Source: Candidatus Rokuibacteriota bacterium (GTDB taxonomy: Bacteria > Methylomirabilota > Methylomirabilia > Rokubacteriales > CSP1-6). Taken from it: DNA of 61,244 bases. The stretch's first letter is position 1; each line of letters opens with the position of its first letter. Below the pieces are notes generated by a model. That model ran no database searches. It saw only the letters and a program-made list of their open reading frames with translations, and had not been told where the DNA came from. Made by a program: the position numbers and the translations under genes. The stretch spans positions 1 to 61,244 of the forward strand of contig QHSA01000160.1 in NCBI GenBank assembly GCA_003220315.1, read 5' to 3'. This document shows, in pieces, positions 36,426-44,870 of this stretch.

Positions 36426-37112
36426 CTAGACGACGTCGTCTCGGATGGGGTGGACCAATCGCTTCCTGAGAAGCGCGGCCAGACCGACGAGACCTGAGCC
36501 CAAAAGGGCCAGAGTGCCCGGCTCGGGTACCACCGTGAGGGACTCGCTCAGCGGAGTCTGCACTCCACTGCCGGCGCCGGTCTCCACCCAGGCGACCAGA
36601 ACCGTTCCGGTGGGAAGGGAACCAGCTGACAGCCCGCTGATTCCGGCGGCGCCCCCTCCAGGGCTGTCGTACGCGCCGAGATTGAACTCGTATGCCGTAA
36701 ACGAACTCGCCGTCACTCCCGCTTGTGCGCTCGCGCTGGCAAGCGAGCTGAGTGTGTAGTCGCTGAAGAATGGCTCGTTGAGATTGCCAACGTCACCCAA
36801 TGCCCCACTCGTGAAGGCAATGCTCTCCAGGAACGTACCGCCCGTCACTGTGAAGCTTGCGGTCGCGTCGGGCCCCAGCACGCTCGGCACCAGCACTCCA
36901 AGAAATCCGGTCCCGCGCAGGCCACCGGTGTCCATGCTGATGATGTCGAACGTCGGAGTGGTGTTGCTGGTCGCCAGTGTGACCGACGCGCCGGTGCAGA
37001 CTGTCGAGCTCGTGCAAGCGATGTGTAGCGGATCCGCCGACGCCGGGATCGCCACCAGACCGAGCCCCATGATGATCCCGCCCCCGAGCAGTACAATTGC
37101 GATCCTGTTCAT
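36426..37112 (-). CDS. PEP-CTERM sorting domain-containing exported protein
   Basis: 228-aa exported protein. ATG 37112 gives a signal peptide (RIAIVLLGGGIIMGLGLVAIPASA) followed by a Ser/Thr/Gly-rich body without recognisable fold. The C-terminus is a textbook PEP-CTERM tripartite signal: VPEPGTLALLGSGLVGLAALL, then RKR, with a 9-residue tail. Such proteins are cut by exosortase, and an exosortase gene lies at 59.3-60.2 kb. A sigma-54-type promoter precedes it (37167-37182). The translated upstream extension to 37205 has no family support. Confidence 0.88.
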   Translation of the reverse strand: MNRIAIVLLGGGIIMGLGLVAIPASADPLHIACTSSTVCTGASVTLATSNTTPTFDIISMDTGGLRGTGFLGVLVPSVLGPDATASFTVTGGTFLESIAFTSGALGDVGNLNEPFFSDYTLSSLASASAQAGVTASSFTAYEFNLGAYDSPGGGAAGISGLSAGSLPTGTVLVAWVETGAGSGVQTPLSESLTVVPEPGTLALLGSGLVGLAALLRKRLVHPIRDDVV

Positions 37113-37166
37113 CTCCCGTCTCCCCCTCAGTGTGCGAGCTTGGCTGCTCTCTCCTGAGATGGGTAA

Positions 37167-37182
37167 CGCAGGACTCGTGCCA
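37167..37182 (-). promoter_or_regulatory. Sigma-54 (-24/-12) promoter of the PEP-CTERM gene
   Basis: Read on the minus strand: TGGCACG-AGTCC-TGCG, against the consensus TGGCACG-N4-TTGCW. The GG and GC dinucleotides are correctly 12 bp apart. Two mismatches occur in the -12 half. It lies 54 bp upstream of the ATG. The region between here and the activator gene (37183-37408) holds no gene; no clear activator site was found. Confidence 0.7.
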
Positions 37183-37408
37183 CAGGTCGCAGCGCCGTGG
37201 GTCATGAAGAAATCGGCGAAGTTGTGGCCTTCCAGAGCACGGAAGGCTGAGCGCGATTCCGGAAAGCGTGAAGACGGTTGCAGGAGACATGCAGAATCCT
37301 ACGTGAGGTGCGCATTCATTCGGCGAGGCCGGCGCGCGTCGCGGGGTCGGGATTACAGGGCGGAGGCGGGACGTCGAGCCGCCCCGCGCGGCTAGGGGAT
37401 CGGAACGC

Positions 37409-38452
<1,044 letters not shown>

Positions 38453-38630
38453 TGGCGCCTCCCCCGGGGAGATCCCGGCGTCTCCGCCCTTTCCGGAAAA
38501 GCTTGAAAACGCAGGCACCTTTCGTTCTGGTGAGGCGGCAGTATGCCATTCGCGCGATCCGCTGTCACTAGAAAATTTACGCGGCCCCGACAGTGATAGG
38601 ATCGCTCTTGGAGGCCATAGGAGGGGTCCA
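38453..38630. promoter_or_regulatory. Divergent region between activator and response regulator genes
   Basis: 178 bp separating the two starts. On the plus side the response regulator ATG is preceded by TAGGAGGGGTCCA, a strong ribosome-binding site, and by AAATTTACGC...GATAGGATC, which could be a sigma-70-type promoter. No TGGCAC-type sigma-54 element was seen, so the activator gene itself is probably not sigma-54 dependent. Confidence 0.45.
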
Positions 38631-39008
38631 ATGAAGCTCCTCTTGATCGAGGACGACAAGCTCGTTGCCAGGGTTCTCGCGGAGGCGTTCGAGGCTGACG
38701 GCCATGAGACCACCGTCATGCATTCCGGGGAAGAGGGCCTGGCCTATCTCACACGCGAGCGCCCGGACGCTGTCGTGCTCGACGTCCGGTTGCCAGCCTT
38801 GAATGGCGTCGCCGTCCTACGGAAGATCAGATCGACCGATCCTGAGCTACCGGTCATCATCATGACAGGTCTCGCGACGCTCGGCGAAATCGCCGAAGCT
38901 CGTCGTCTCGGAGTCACCGAGATCATCGAGAAGCCCGAGGTCCTGAAGCACTTCAGCGAGGCGCTCGCACGCGTCCAGAGTCGCGGTCGACGTCAGGACC
39001 CGACGTAG
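38631..39008 (+). CDS. Single-domain response regulator
   Basis: 125-aa CheY-like receiver domain only. Conserved residues are present: acidic pair D8/D9 (IEDDKLV), phospho-acceptor D51 ([13 protein letters not shown]), T79 (IIMTGL) and K101 (IIEKPEVL). No output domain follows, so it acts by protein contact. A standalone receiver divergent from a receiver-less sigma-54 activator suggests a split two-component regulator: its phosphorylation may control the activator. No histidine kinase gene is in the window. Its 3' end overlaps the next gene, on the opposite strand, by 16 bp. Confidence 0.9.
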   Translation: MKLLLIEDDKLVARVLAEAFEADGHETTVMHSGEEGLAYLTRERPDAVVLDVRLPALNGVAVLRKIRSTDPELPVIIMTGLATLGEIAEARRLGVTEIIEKPEVLKHFSEALARVQSRGRRQDPT

Positions 39009-39457
39009 AGCCTGTGACCGCCATCCTCGCGGGCTCGGATCATCGTGTCGACAGCTTGACGCAACATGTCATCGGCCCGGGTCGCGGTCTTCGGGTAGCA
39101 GGAGCCACCTGCACTCCAGGGGATGGGCCCAAGGAGCGCCGTCAGCCGGCTGAGGATCGGCGGTAGGTGAGTTGTTTCGGCGTCAACGAGGAGCATGGCC
39201 AGGGAGGCCGGCGCCCACGGTGTGACAACGTCGGTGGTGCGAATGTAGCGAGTAGCAATTTCGGCGAAGGAGGGTCGAGACGGTTCCCGTGTCTCGGGAG
39301 AGATACCGTCAAACGCGAGGCACACAATCGAAAAGCAATAGCGCAGTCGCTGAGCTTTCTGAACTTCGAGGTCGACGAGGAATCGAAACAGCAGGTCGTC
39401 GACCACTCTCGCGCCGACGTCGGAGGGGGGTGGCCCCAAACCACGCCATTCACTCAT
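38993..39457 (-). CDS. Degenerate GGDEF-like protein
   Basis: 154-aa protein. The C-terminus ([25 protein letters not shown]) is like the last helix of GGDEF domains (LL..AD..LYRAK..GRNR). The middle (RYCFSIVCLAFDG... TRYIRTTDVVTPWAPASLAMLLVDAE) follows the fold, but the GGDEF signature itself is replaced (WAPASLAMLL), so no diguanylate cyclase activity is expected. ATG 39457 is chosen (MSEWRGL); five residues longer is possible. It is convergent with the response regulator. It may be a c-di-GMP-related regulator or a pure protein-binding domain, which is noteworthy beside a c-di-GMP riboswitch. Confidence 0.6.
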   Translation of the reverse strand: MSEWRGLGPPPSDVGARVVDDLLFRFLVDLEVQKAQRLRYCFSIVCLAFDGISPETREPSRPSFAEIATRYIRTTDVVTPWAPASLAMLLVDAETTHLPPILSRLTALLGPIPWSAGGSCYPKTATRADDMLRQAVDTMIRAREDGGHRLYVGS

Positions 39458-39813
39458 GCTGAGGCCTTGCATGCTCGCAGGGGCACGGCTTCATGAGCAG
39501 CAACTGTTGCGCCACTCATGGGCAAACGGAAAAGGATTCCGGAATTTGGGGGCTTAGCACTGAGAGAGACGTCCATTCGTGCCTCCGAGCGATGAAAACC
39601 CTGAAAACCTTTGCTCAGACTGTGCACCGTCTGTGAGAACGTACTGACCTTCCACCAGCGTATCGCGGGCTTGGATGGCATGCGCCAGGAGCGCTGGAAG
39701 GGTGATTCTCAGGCGTGAGCCAGTTTGGCAGTTTTGGCAGTGATGTCTTTCCATATTTGACTGAGCACCCAAGCAAACGGCCCCAATGACCTGACTTTAA
39801 AGGATTTTTGTCT
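39458..39813. other. Gene-free region upstream of the first Fn3 gene
   Basis: About 350 bp without a convincing gene; short frames here lack homology and ribosome-binding sites. It contains a close direct repeat TTTGGCAG at 39724-39731 and 39733-39740. It also holds the stretch 39626-39645 (GTGCACCGTCTGTGAGAACG), which I note only as possible upstream activator sequence for the sigma-54 promoter at 39814. Confidence 0.4.
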
Positions 39814-39829
39814 TGGCACCCAGCGTGCA
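39814..39829 (+). promoter_or_regulatory. Sigma-54 (-24/-12) promoter of the first Fn3 gene
   Basis: TGGCACCCAGCGTGCA: TGGCAC at -24 and TGCA at -12 with the GG and GC dinucleotides 12 bp apart. It mismatches the consensus at three inner positions (G7, R8 and the first T of TTGC). The expected start point near 39840 puts the class I riboswitch below into the 5' leader. Confidence 0.65.
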
Positions 39830-39861
39830 CAAATCAATCGCTCAGGGAAGACCCCCTCTCG

Positions 39862-39938
39862 AGAAGGGCAAACCCGCCGCGAGGCGGCGACGCAAAACCA
39901 CGGGTCAGGCGACGAGCCTGACAGCCGGGTTGCCGAAG
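39862..39938 (+). promoter_or_regulatory. Cyclic-di-GMP riboswitch, GEMM-I class
   Basis: The sequence follows the GEMM-I consensus in order. It has AGGGCAAACC; a stem CCGCC-GCGA-GGCGG with a GNRA tetraloop; ACGCAAAACCACGGGTC; a second stem (CAGGC...GCCTG); and the closing ACAGCCGGGTTGCCGA. The position matching Vc2 G20, which contacts the ligand, is G, favouring c-di-GMP over cGAMP; this was judged by eye. A further hairpin (GGGGTG-CTCGA-CACCCC, 39941-39957) follows and could be the expression platform, since it lies 40 bp before the ATG and no U-run follows. It controls the secreted Fn3 protein. Confidence 0.85.
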
Positions 39939-39996
39939 GAGGGGTGCTCGACACCCCCGGGAACATTGGTGGTCTCCCCGAAAGGACGAGATCAAC

Positions 39997-41280
39997 ATGC
40001 TCTCGAAGGGTCGGGCCGCCGTCAATCGCATCGGACTCGGCCTCATCCTCGGCGGAGTCCTCCTGACAGCGACACCGGCTGGCGCCGGGATCCTCGACGC
40101 CTCCTGGACTGCCCCAACGACGAATTCCGACGGAAGCCCATTGACAGACCTGGCGTCCTACCGCCTCTATTACGGAACCTCCGCCACCCCTTGTCCGGGA
40201 GCCTCGTTCTCTCAGTTCGCATCCCCGACACCAAGTCCTCCCGCCAACCAGAGCGTGACCGCCAGGCTCACCGGACTCTCCGCGGGCACGCTCTACAACG
40301 TTTCGGTGACCGCGGTGGACGCGAGCGGAAGTGAGAGTGCCTGTGCGACCCCTTTGGCGAGTGCCGTCGCCCGAATAGATTTTGCCGCGAGCCCCACGGG
40401 CACCGTGAGCTTCGGGAGTGTGAGCGTCGGGAGCTTTGCGGATCGAGTCTTCACCGTATCAAACACGGGCGGTGGAACCGTGTCTGGAAACGTGTCGGCC
40501 TCCGCCCCCTTCCGCATCGTCTCCGGGAGTCCGTTTAGCCTCGCTGGGCTGGGGGCGACTCAGGCAGTGACCGTGCGCTTCACCCCGACCACATCGGCGA
40601 CAGCGACGACGAATGTCGGCTTCGTGGCGGACGGAGACACCCTTTCCCGGGTCCTGACCGGCACCGGGACGGATACGACGGCGCCCACGGTGACCATCAC
40701 GGCGCCGACCTCCGGCCCGACGTACATCACGAGCACCACCCCCCTGACGCTGGGGGGGACGGCGTCTGACAACGTCGGGGTAACCCAAGTGACGTGGACG
40801 AACAGTCAGGGGGCGAGCGGGACGGCGACCGGGACAACGAGCTGGACGGCGAGCGGGATCGCCCTCCTGGTCGGAACCAACGGGCTGACGGTCACGGCGC
40901 GGGACGCTGCCGGCAATACCAAAACGGTCAGCCTGACGGTCACGTTGTCGGGCACGGCGGCGTTCACCGATGACCCGGTCGTGGCCCAGAGCACGCCCGT
41001 CAAGGCGGTGCACCTCATAGAGGCCCGGGCGGCGATCGACAGCGTCCGCGCGGTACACGGGCTGCCGACCGTTGGCTGGACTGATCCCGCGCTCACGCAG
41101 GGGATCACTCCGGTCAAAGCGGTCCACTTGACTGAGCTCCGGACAGCGCTGAACCAAGCCTATCAGGCGGCGAGCCGGGCACTTCCCACGTACACGGATG
41201 CCACCGTCGTGACGAGGGTCACCGTCATCACGGCGGTTCAGCTGAACGAGCTCCGTACCGCTGTCCACGCGCTCCAGTAA
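39997..41280 (+). CDS. Secreted Fn3/ASH/Ig-like protein, paralogue 1
   Basis: 427-aa exported protein. A signal peptide (RIGLGLILGGVLLTATPAGAG) is followed by a fibronectin-III-like domain (about 27-125), a choice-of-anchor-D/ASH-like domain (about 126-225; TGTVSFGSVSVGSFADRVF), a bacterial Ig-like domain (about 228-315; TITAPTSGPTYITSTTP) and a C-terminal pair of short repeats (TPVKAVHLIEARAAID, TPVKAVHLTELRTALN, ITAVQLNELRTAVHAL). No sorting signal is present. It sits behind a sigma-54 promoter and a c-di-GMP riboswitch, so matrix or adhesin function is likely. It is tandem with a paralogue of identical length. Confidence 0.85.
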   Translation: MLSKGRAAVNRIGLGLILGGVLLTATPAGAGILDASWTAPTTNSDGSPLTDLASYRLYYGTSATPCPGASFSQFASPTPSPPANQSVTARLTGLSAGTLYNVSVTAVDASGSESACATPLASAVARIDFAASPTGTVSFGSVSVGSFADRVFTVSNTGGGTVSGNVSASAPFRIVSGSPFSLAGLGATQAVTVRFTPTTSATATTNVGFVADGDTLSRVLTGTGTDTTAPTVTITAPTSGPTYITSTTPLTLGGTASDNVGVTQVTWTNSQGASGTATGTTSWTASGIALLVGTNGLTVTARDAAGNTKTVSLTVTLSGTAAFTDDPVVAQSTPVKAVHLIEARAAIDSVRAVHGLPTVGWTDPALTQGITPVKAVHLTELRTALNQAYQAASRALPTYTDATVVTRVTVITAVQLNELRTAVHALQ

Positions 41281-41310
41281 GAACGGAGTAGGGGAGGGTC
41301 CGGCGCAGCC

Positions 41311-41339
41311 TGTGTCAATTTCAATGGGCGTGTGTCAAT
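41311..41339 (+). repeat. Direct repeat TGTGTCAAT x2 (candidate activator sites)
   Basis: TGTGTCAAT at 41311-41319 and again at 41331-41339, 20 bp apart, i.e. about two helical turns. It lies about 65-93 bp upstream of the sigma-54 promoter at 41404, a usual distance for enhancer-binding-protein sites. The assignment as activator site is inference. Confidence 0.45.
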
Positions 41340-41403
41340 GCCTTGATCATCCACGCTGATCGACGAGTACACCTAAGTACCTGAAGTGATATGAGATTTC
41401 GAC

Positions 41404-41419
41404 TGGCACATCGGTTGCT
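41404..41419 (+). promoter_or_regulatory. Sigma-54 (-24/-12) promoter of the second Fn3 gene
   Basis: TGGCACATCGGTTGCT matches TGGCAC-N5-TTGCW, with only the G7 and R8 positions differing from the full consensus. It lies about 40 bp upstream of the GTG chosen for the second paralogue. No riboswitch is present between promoter and gene, in contrast to the first paralogue. Confidence 0.75.
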
Positions 41420-41460
41420 GCAAATCTTTGCACAACCGTTCGAGCTTCCGTACCCGAGGG

Positions 41461-42744
41461 GTGCGCCTCCTGATTCGTCGGCCCCAGTGGCTTGTAGGCC
41501 TCGGTCTGGCGTTAGGTGGAGTCTCCCTCGTCGCAGCCCCAGGTGGAGCGGGTGTCCTCGACGCCTCCTGGACCGCGCCTACCGCGAATTCCGACGGAAG
41601 CCTTTTGACGGATCTGGCGTCCTATCGTGTCTACTCTGGGACGTCTAGCGTTCCCTGTCCGGGGTCCTCCTTTTTGCCGGTGCCGTCCTCGACGCCGAGC
41701 CCACCTCCCAACCAAACCGTCACCTTCAGGCTCACGGGGCTCTCCACGGGCAGTCTCTACAACGTTTCGGTCACCGCGGTGGACACGAGCGGCAATGAGA
41801 GCGCCTGTTCGGCCCCTGCGAGTGCCACCGCGCGAATCGGTTTTGCCGTGAGTCCGACCGGCACCGTGAATTTCGGGACGGTGAACTTGGGTGCCCTGGC
41901 GGACCAAGTTCTCACCGTGTCAAACACGAGCGGTGGAACCGTGTCTGGGACCGTGTCGAGCTCCGCCCCCTTCAGCGTCGTTTCCGGGAGTCCGTTCAGC
42001 CTCGTGGGCTTGGGGGCGACCCAGGCGGTGACGGTGCGCTTCACCCCGATCACATCGGCGACGGCTACGGCGAATCTCACCGCCAGCGCGGACGGAGACA
42101 CCGTCTCACGGATCCTGACCGGCACCGGCATCGTGCCGGATACGATCCCGCCGACCGTCGCGATCACCTCGCCGACCTCCGGCTCGACCTACAGCACGAG
42201 CAACCCCCTCCTGACTCTTGGGGGCACAGCGTCTGACAGCATCGGAGTGACCCAGGTGACGTGGAGGAATGGTCGTGGCGGCAGCGGGACGGCGTCTGGG
42301 ACGACGAGCTGGACGGCCAGCGGCATCGTGGTCCAGGTCGGGACGAATGAGCTCACGGTTACGGCGCGCGACGCCGCCGGCAACATCGCCACGACCGGTT
42401 TGACGGTCACGCTGGCGCCCTTTACGTTCACCGATGATCCGCTCACGGTTCAGAGCACGCCTATCCAGGCGGTGCATATCGTGGAGCTCCGCGCGGCGAT
42501 TGATATCGTCCGCATGGTCCGGGGGCTGGCGACCTTTGACTGGACTGATCCCGCGCTCACAGCGAGGACCACTCCGGTCAGCGTGATGCACCTGGTCGAG
42601 CTCCGGACCGCCCTCAACGAGGCCTATCAGGCGGCGGGTCGGACTCTCCCCACATACACTGATCTCACCCTCGTGGCTGGCGTCACCGTCATCAAGGCTC
42701 TCCACCTGAACGAGCTCCGTACCGCCGTCCGCGCCCTCGAGTGA
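41461..42744 (+). CDS. Secreted Fn3/ASH/Ig-like protein, paralogue 2
   Basis: 427-aa protein with the same domains as its upstream neighbour: signal peptide (WLVGLGLALGGVSLVAAPGGAG), Fn3-like domain, choice-of-anchor-D/ASH-like domain (TGTVNFGTVNLGALADQVL), Ig-like domain (AITSPTSGSTYSTSN) and C-terminal repeats (TPIQAVHIVELRAAID, TPVSVMHLVELRTALN, TVIKALHLNELRTAVRAL). The GTG at 41461 is chosen because it gives the same length and start alignment as paralogue 1; a TTG at 41428 would be longer but too close to the sigma-54 promoter. Clear tandem duplicate with moderate divergence. Confidence 0.83.
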   Translation: MRLLIRRPQWLVGLGLALGGVSLVAAPGGAGVLDASWTAPTANSDGSLLTDLASYRVYSGTSSVPCPGSSFLPVPSSTPSPPPNQTVTFRLTGLSTGSLYNVSVTAVDTSGNESACSAPASATARIGFAVSPTGTVNFGTVNLGALADQVLTVSNTSGGTVSGTVSSSAPFSVVSGSPFSLVGLGATQAVTVRFTPITSATATANLTASADGDTVSRILTGTGIVPDTIPPTVAITSPTSGSTYSTSNPLLTLGGTASDSIGVTQVTWRNGRGGSGTASGTTSWTASGIVVQVGTNELTVTARDAAGNIATTGLTVTLAPFTFTDDPLTVQSTPIQAVHIVELRAAIDIVRMVRGLATFDWTDPALTARTTPVSVMHLVELRTALNEAYQAAGRTLPTYTDLTLVAGVTVIKALHLNELRTAVRALE

Positions 42745-42769
42745 AGAGCCGTAGAAGTGCTGTGGCTGG

Positions 42770-44851
42770 CTACTTCAGTTGGGCCAGGGCTTCTTGGGCC
42801 TCCGCTTTGCCGACAAAGGTCGTTCGAGCCGCAGCCGCTACGGCCAGGCTCTTTTTCGCAGCCTCCTTGTCCCCAGCTTTCAGCGAGGCCATCCCGACGT
42901 GGTACTGGACCTCCGGGCTCTCAGGAAGCTTCGCGGCGCTCTCCTTCAGGAGCGTGAGTGCCCGCTGGTAGACACCTCGGTGGTACAGGATCCATCCCAA
43001 GGTATCTGAGACATGTGGATCGTCGGGAGCCACTTCCTTGGCCGTCTGGGCCAACTGGAGGGCCCTTTGTTTGTCACCGCCATGCGCAGCGAGGAGGTAG
43101 GCGAGGTTGTTGGCGGCGGGGGCGAAGCGTGGATGGACGGCCAAGACCTTCTCGTACGCCGCCCGAGCGTTTGAGAGGTCGCCCCTTCTTTCGAAGATCA
43201 CCGCGGAAAGCATGAGCGCTGGCAGGCTTCGTGGATTCACCCGTATGGCACTCTCGAGTTTGGCGAGCGCCTGCTCGTCGTCGCCCCTTCGAATGTATAG
43301 CTCCCCCAGTTTGAGATAGGGGCCGACGAGGCGAGGCTGGAGTTCGAGCGCCTCTAGATAGGCTGCCTCGGCGCCTGTCAGGTCGCCCCGCACCCGGTGA
43401 GTCTCGCCAAGAAGAAGCCGGAGCTCGCCAGAGCTCGGCACGCGCGTGATCTGCCTCTGGACCCGCTCGAGCGCCACGTCAGGCTTCTCTTCAGCCAGCG
43501 CAACCGACACGAGTCGCGCCAGCGGTTCAGCGTAGGCTGGCGCCAGGGCGAGTGACGCCTCGAACTCCCTCTGCGCCTCGGTGCGCTTCCCCTGCGCCAG
43601 CAGACCTATCCCCACGAGATATGGCCCTCGCGGGTCCTTCGGGGCAAGTTCCACAATCTTTCGGTACGCCTCCGTCGCTTTCGCAGATTCGCGTCTGGAC
43701 AAGTACGCCGCTCCGAGGAGGAGATAGGCGCGGACCTCGCTGGGGCGGTTGGCAATCGTCTTCTGGAGGGCCTCGATCGCCGGTGCGACGGCCCCCGTTC
43801 GGATGTCGAGCTCTGCCCCCAAGAGGCCAGCTTCCGTCAGGTTCGGGTCGGTGTTCGTTGCCTCGTAGAGCTCCGCTCTCGCCTGCTGCGTGTTCCCGTC
43901 TCGAAGATGGGCTGACGCGAGGTGATAGTGCGCTGCCGCCAGCCGGGGTTCCAGCTTGAGGACCTGCTGAAAGTCCTGGATCGCCGGGGCGGTCTCGCCC
44001 TTGGCGAGGTTCATCCTCCCTCGGAGGAGGAGGCCGTTCAGGTTGGCGGGGTTCTTCTTGAGGATCACGTGAAGGGCCTTGGCAGACTCGTCATACTGGC
44101 CCTCGGCGAGGGAGACCTCGGCGACCCGGTGCCACGCCGGAAGAAACTCGGGAGCCTTCTGAGTGATTTCTCCCAAGAGCTGCTTCCCTTCGGCAGACCT
44201 ACCCGTCTGAAGATAAAAATTGGCGAGGATGAGTTGAGCGAGATGAGCCTCGACCGACTTCGGCTCGTTCGTGACCGCTTCCCTGAAGGCGCTCTCGGCC
44301 GCCACGAGATCCTGCTGGCGGAGGTAGAGGCTCCCGAGTGCGAGATGGAGCTTTGTTCGGTCCGTGACGTCGCGTCGCGCCTCTTCCAGGCGCCGGATCG
44401 CTGCCGTGATCTCCTGCGGGGTGCGCGCGACCCCCCCCAAAACGGCCAAGGCCTCGACGTTTCTTGGGTCCTGTTCGAGGATGAGCGCCGCTTCACGCTG
44501 GGCCTCTGCTGGCCGGCCTCCCAAGAGGTAGATCGCTGCCAGCTTCTGTCGCACCTCGACGTTCGTGGGGTCGAGCCCGTGAGACTTCTCTAGATAGTCG
44601 AACGCCGATCCCGCCTCTCCGAGCTGGTAATGAGCCAGCCCCAGCTGGCGAATGACCCGGACGTTGGCGGGCTCAACGCGGAGGACGTTGCGGTATTCGA
44701 TGATGGCTTCCCGGTATTGTCCCCGCGCAAAGTACTTGTCGCCGCGGTCGAGATGACGGGCCTTCTGAGCCTCCGGCGACCGCGCGCACCCGGCCACCGC
44801 GACCAGGACGGCCAAGACACACACGACCCAGCCGCGGGATGTTCGAGACAT
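42770..44851 (-). CDS. TPR-repeat lipoprotein (PEP-CTERM system PrsT-like)
   Basis: 693-aa protein: a lipoprotein signal (VCVLAVLVAVAGC, lipobox AVAGC) followed by at least 15 TPR units across the rest of the chain (for example DRGDKYFARGQYREAIIEYR, AHYQLGEAGSAFDYLEKS). Domain order and length fit the PrsT-type TPR lipoprotein of exosortase systems. ATG 44851 has GGAGATTGGA upstream. It follows the MetA-like gene by 19 bp and so probably shares its sigma-54 promoter. It likely works in outer-membrane-side assembly or polymer secretion; that is inference from system context. Confidence 0.82.
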   Translation of the reverse strand: MSRTSRGWVVCVLAVLVAVAGCARSPEAQKARHLDRGDKYFARGQYREAIIEYRNVLRVEPANVRVIRQLGLAHYQLGEAGSAFDYLEKSHGLDPTNVEVRQKLAAIYLLGGRPAEAQREAALILEQDPRNVEALAVLGGVARTPQEITAAIRRLEEARRDVTDRTKLHLALGSLYLRQQDLVAAESAFREAVTNEPKSVEAHLAQLILANFYLQTGRSAEGKQLLGEITQKAPEFLPAWHRVAEVSLAEGQYDESAKALHVILKKNPANLNGLLLRGRMNLAKGETAPAIQDFQQVLKLEPRLAAAHYHLASAHLRDGNTQQARAELYEATNTDPNLTEAGLLGAELDIRTGAVAPAIEALQKTIANRPSEVRAYLLLGAAYLSRRESAKATEAYRKIVELAPKDPRGPYLVGIGLLAQGKRTEAQREFEASLALAPAYAEPLARLVSVALAEEKPDVALERVQRQITRVPSSGELRLLLGETHRVRGDLTGAEAAYLEALELQPRLVGPYLKLGELYIRRGDDEQALAKLESAIRVNPRSLPALMLSAVIFERRGDLSNARAAYEKVLAVHPRFAPAANNLAYLLAAHGGDKQRALQLAQTAKEVAPDDPHVSDTLGWILYHRGVYQRALTLLKESAAKLPESPEVQYHVGMASLKAGDKEAAKKSLAVAAAARTTFVGKAEAQEALAQLK

Positions 44852-44870
44852 TCCAATCTCCATACGCCGG

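Noticed and set aside
37183-37408. Copy of the TGTGAAAAGT...ACAGTGTGAA dyad upstream of the PEP-CTERM promoter
   Set aside because: Only a weak half-site (GCGTGAAG) was seen; not enough to call.
39724-39740. TTTGGCAG direct repeat as a second sigma-54 promoter
   Set aside because: It lacks a correctly spaced TTGC -12 half and lies far upstream of the better element at 39814.
39813-40334. Open frame covering the riboswitch and the start of the first Fn3 gene
   Set aside because: The 39862-39938 part is a structured RNA and the rest is in another frame of the Fn3 gene; no homology.
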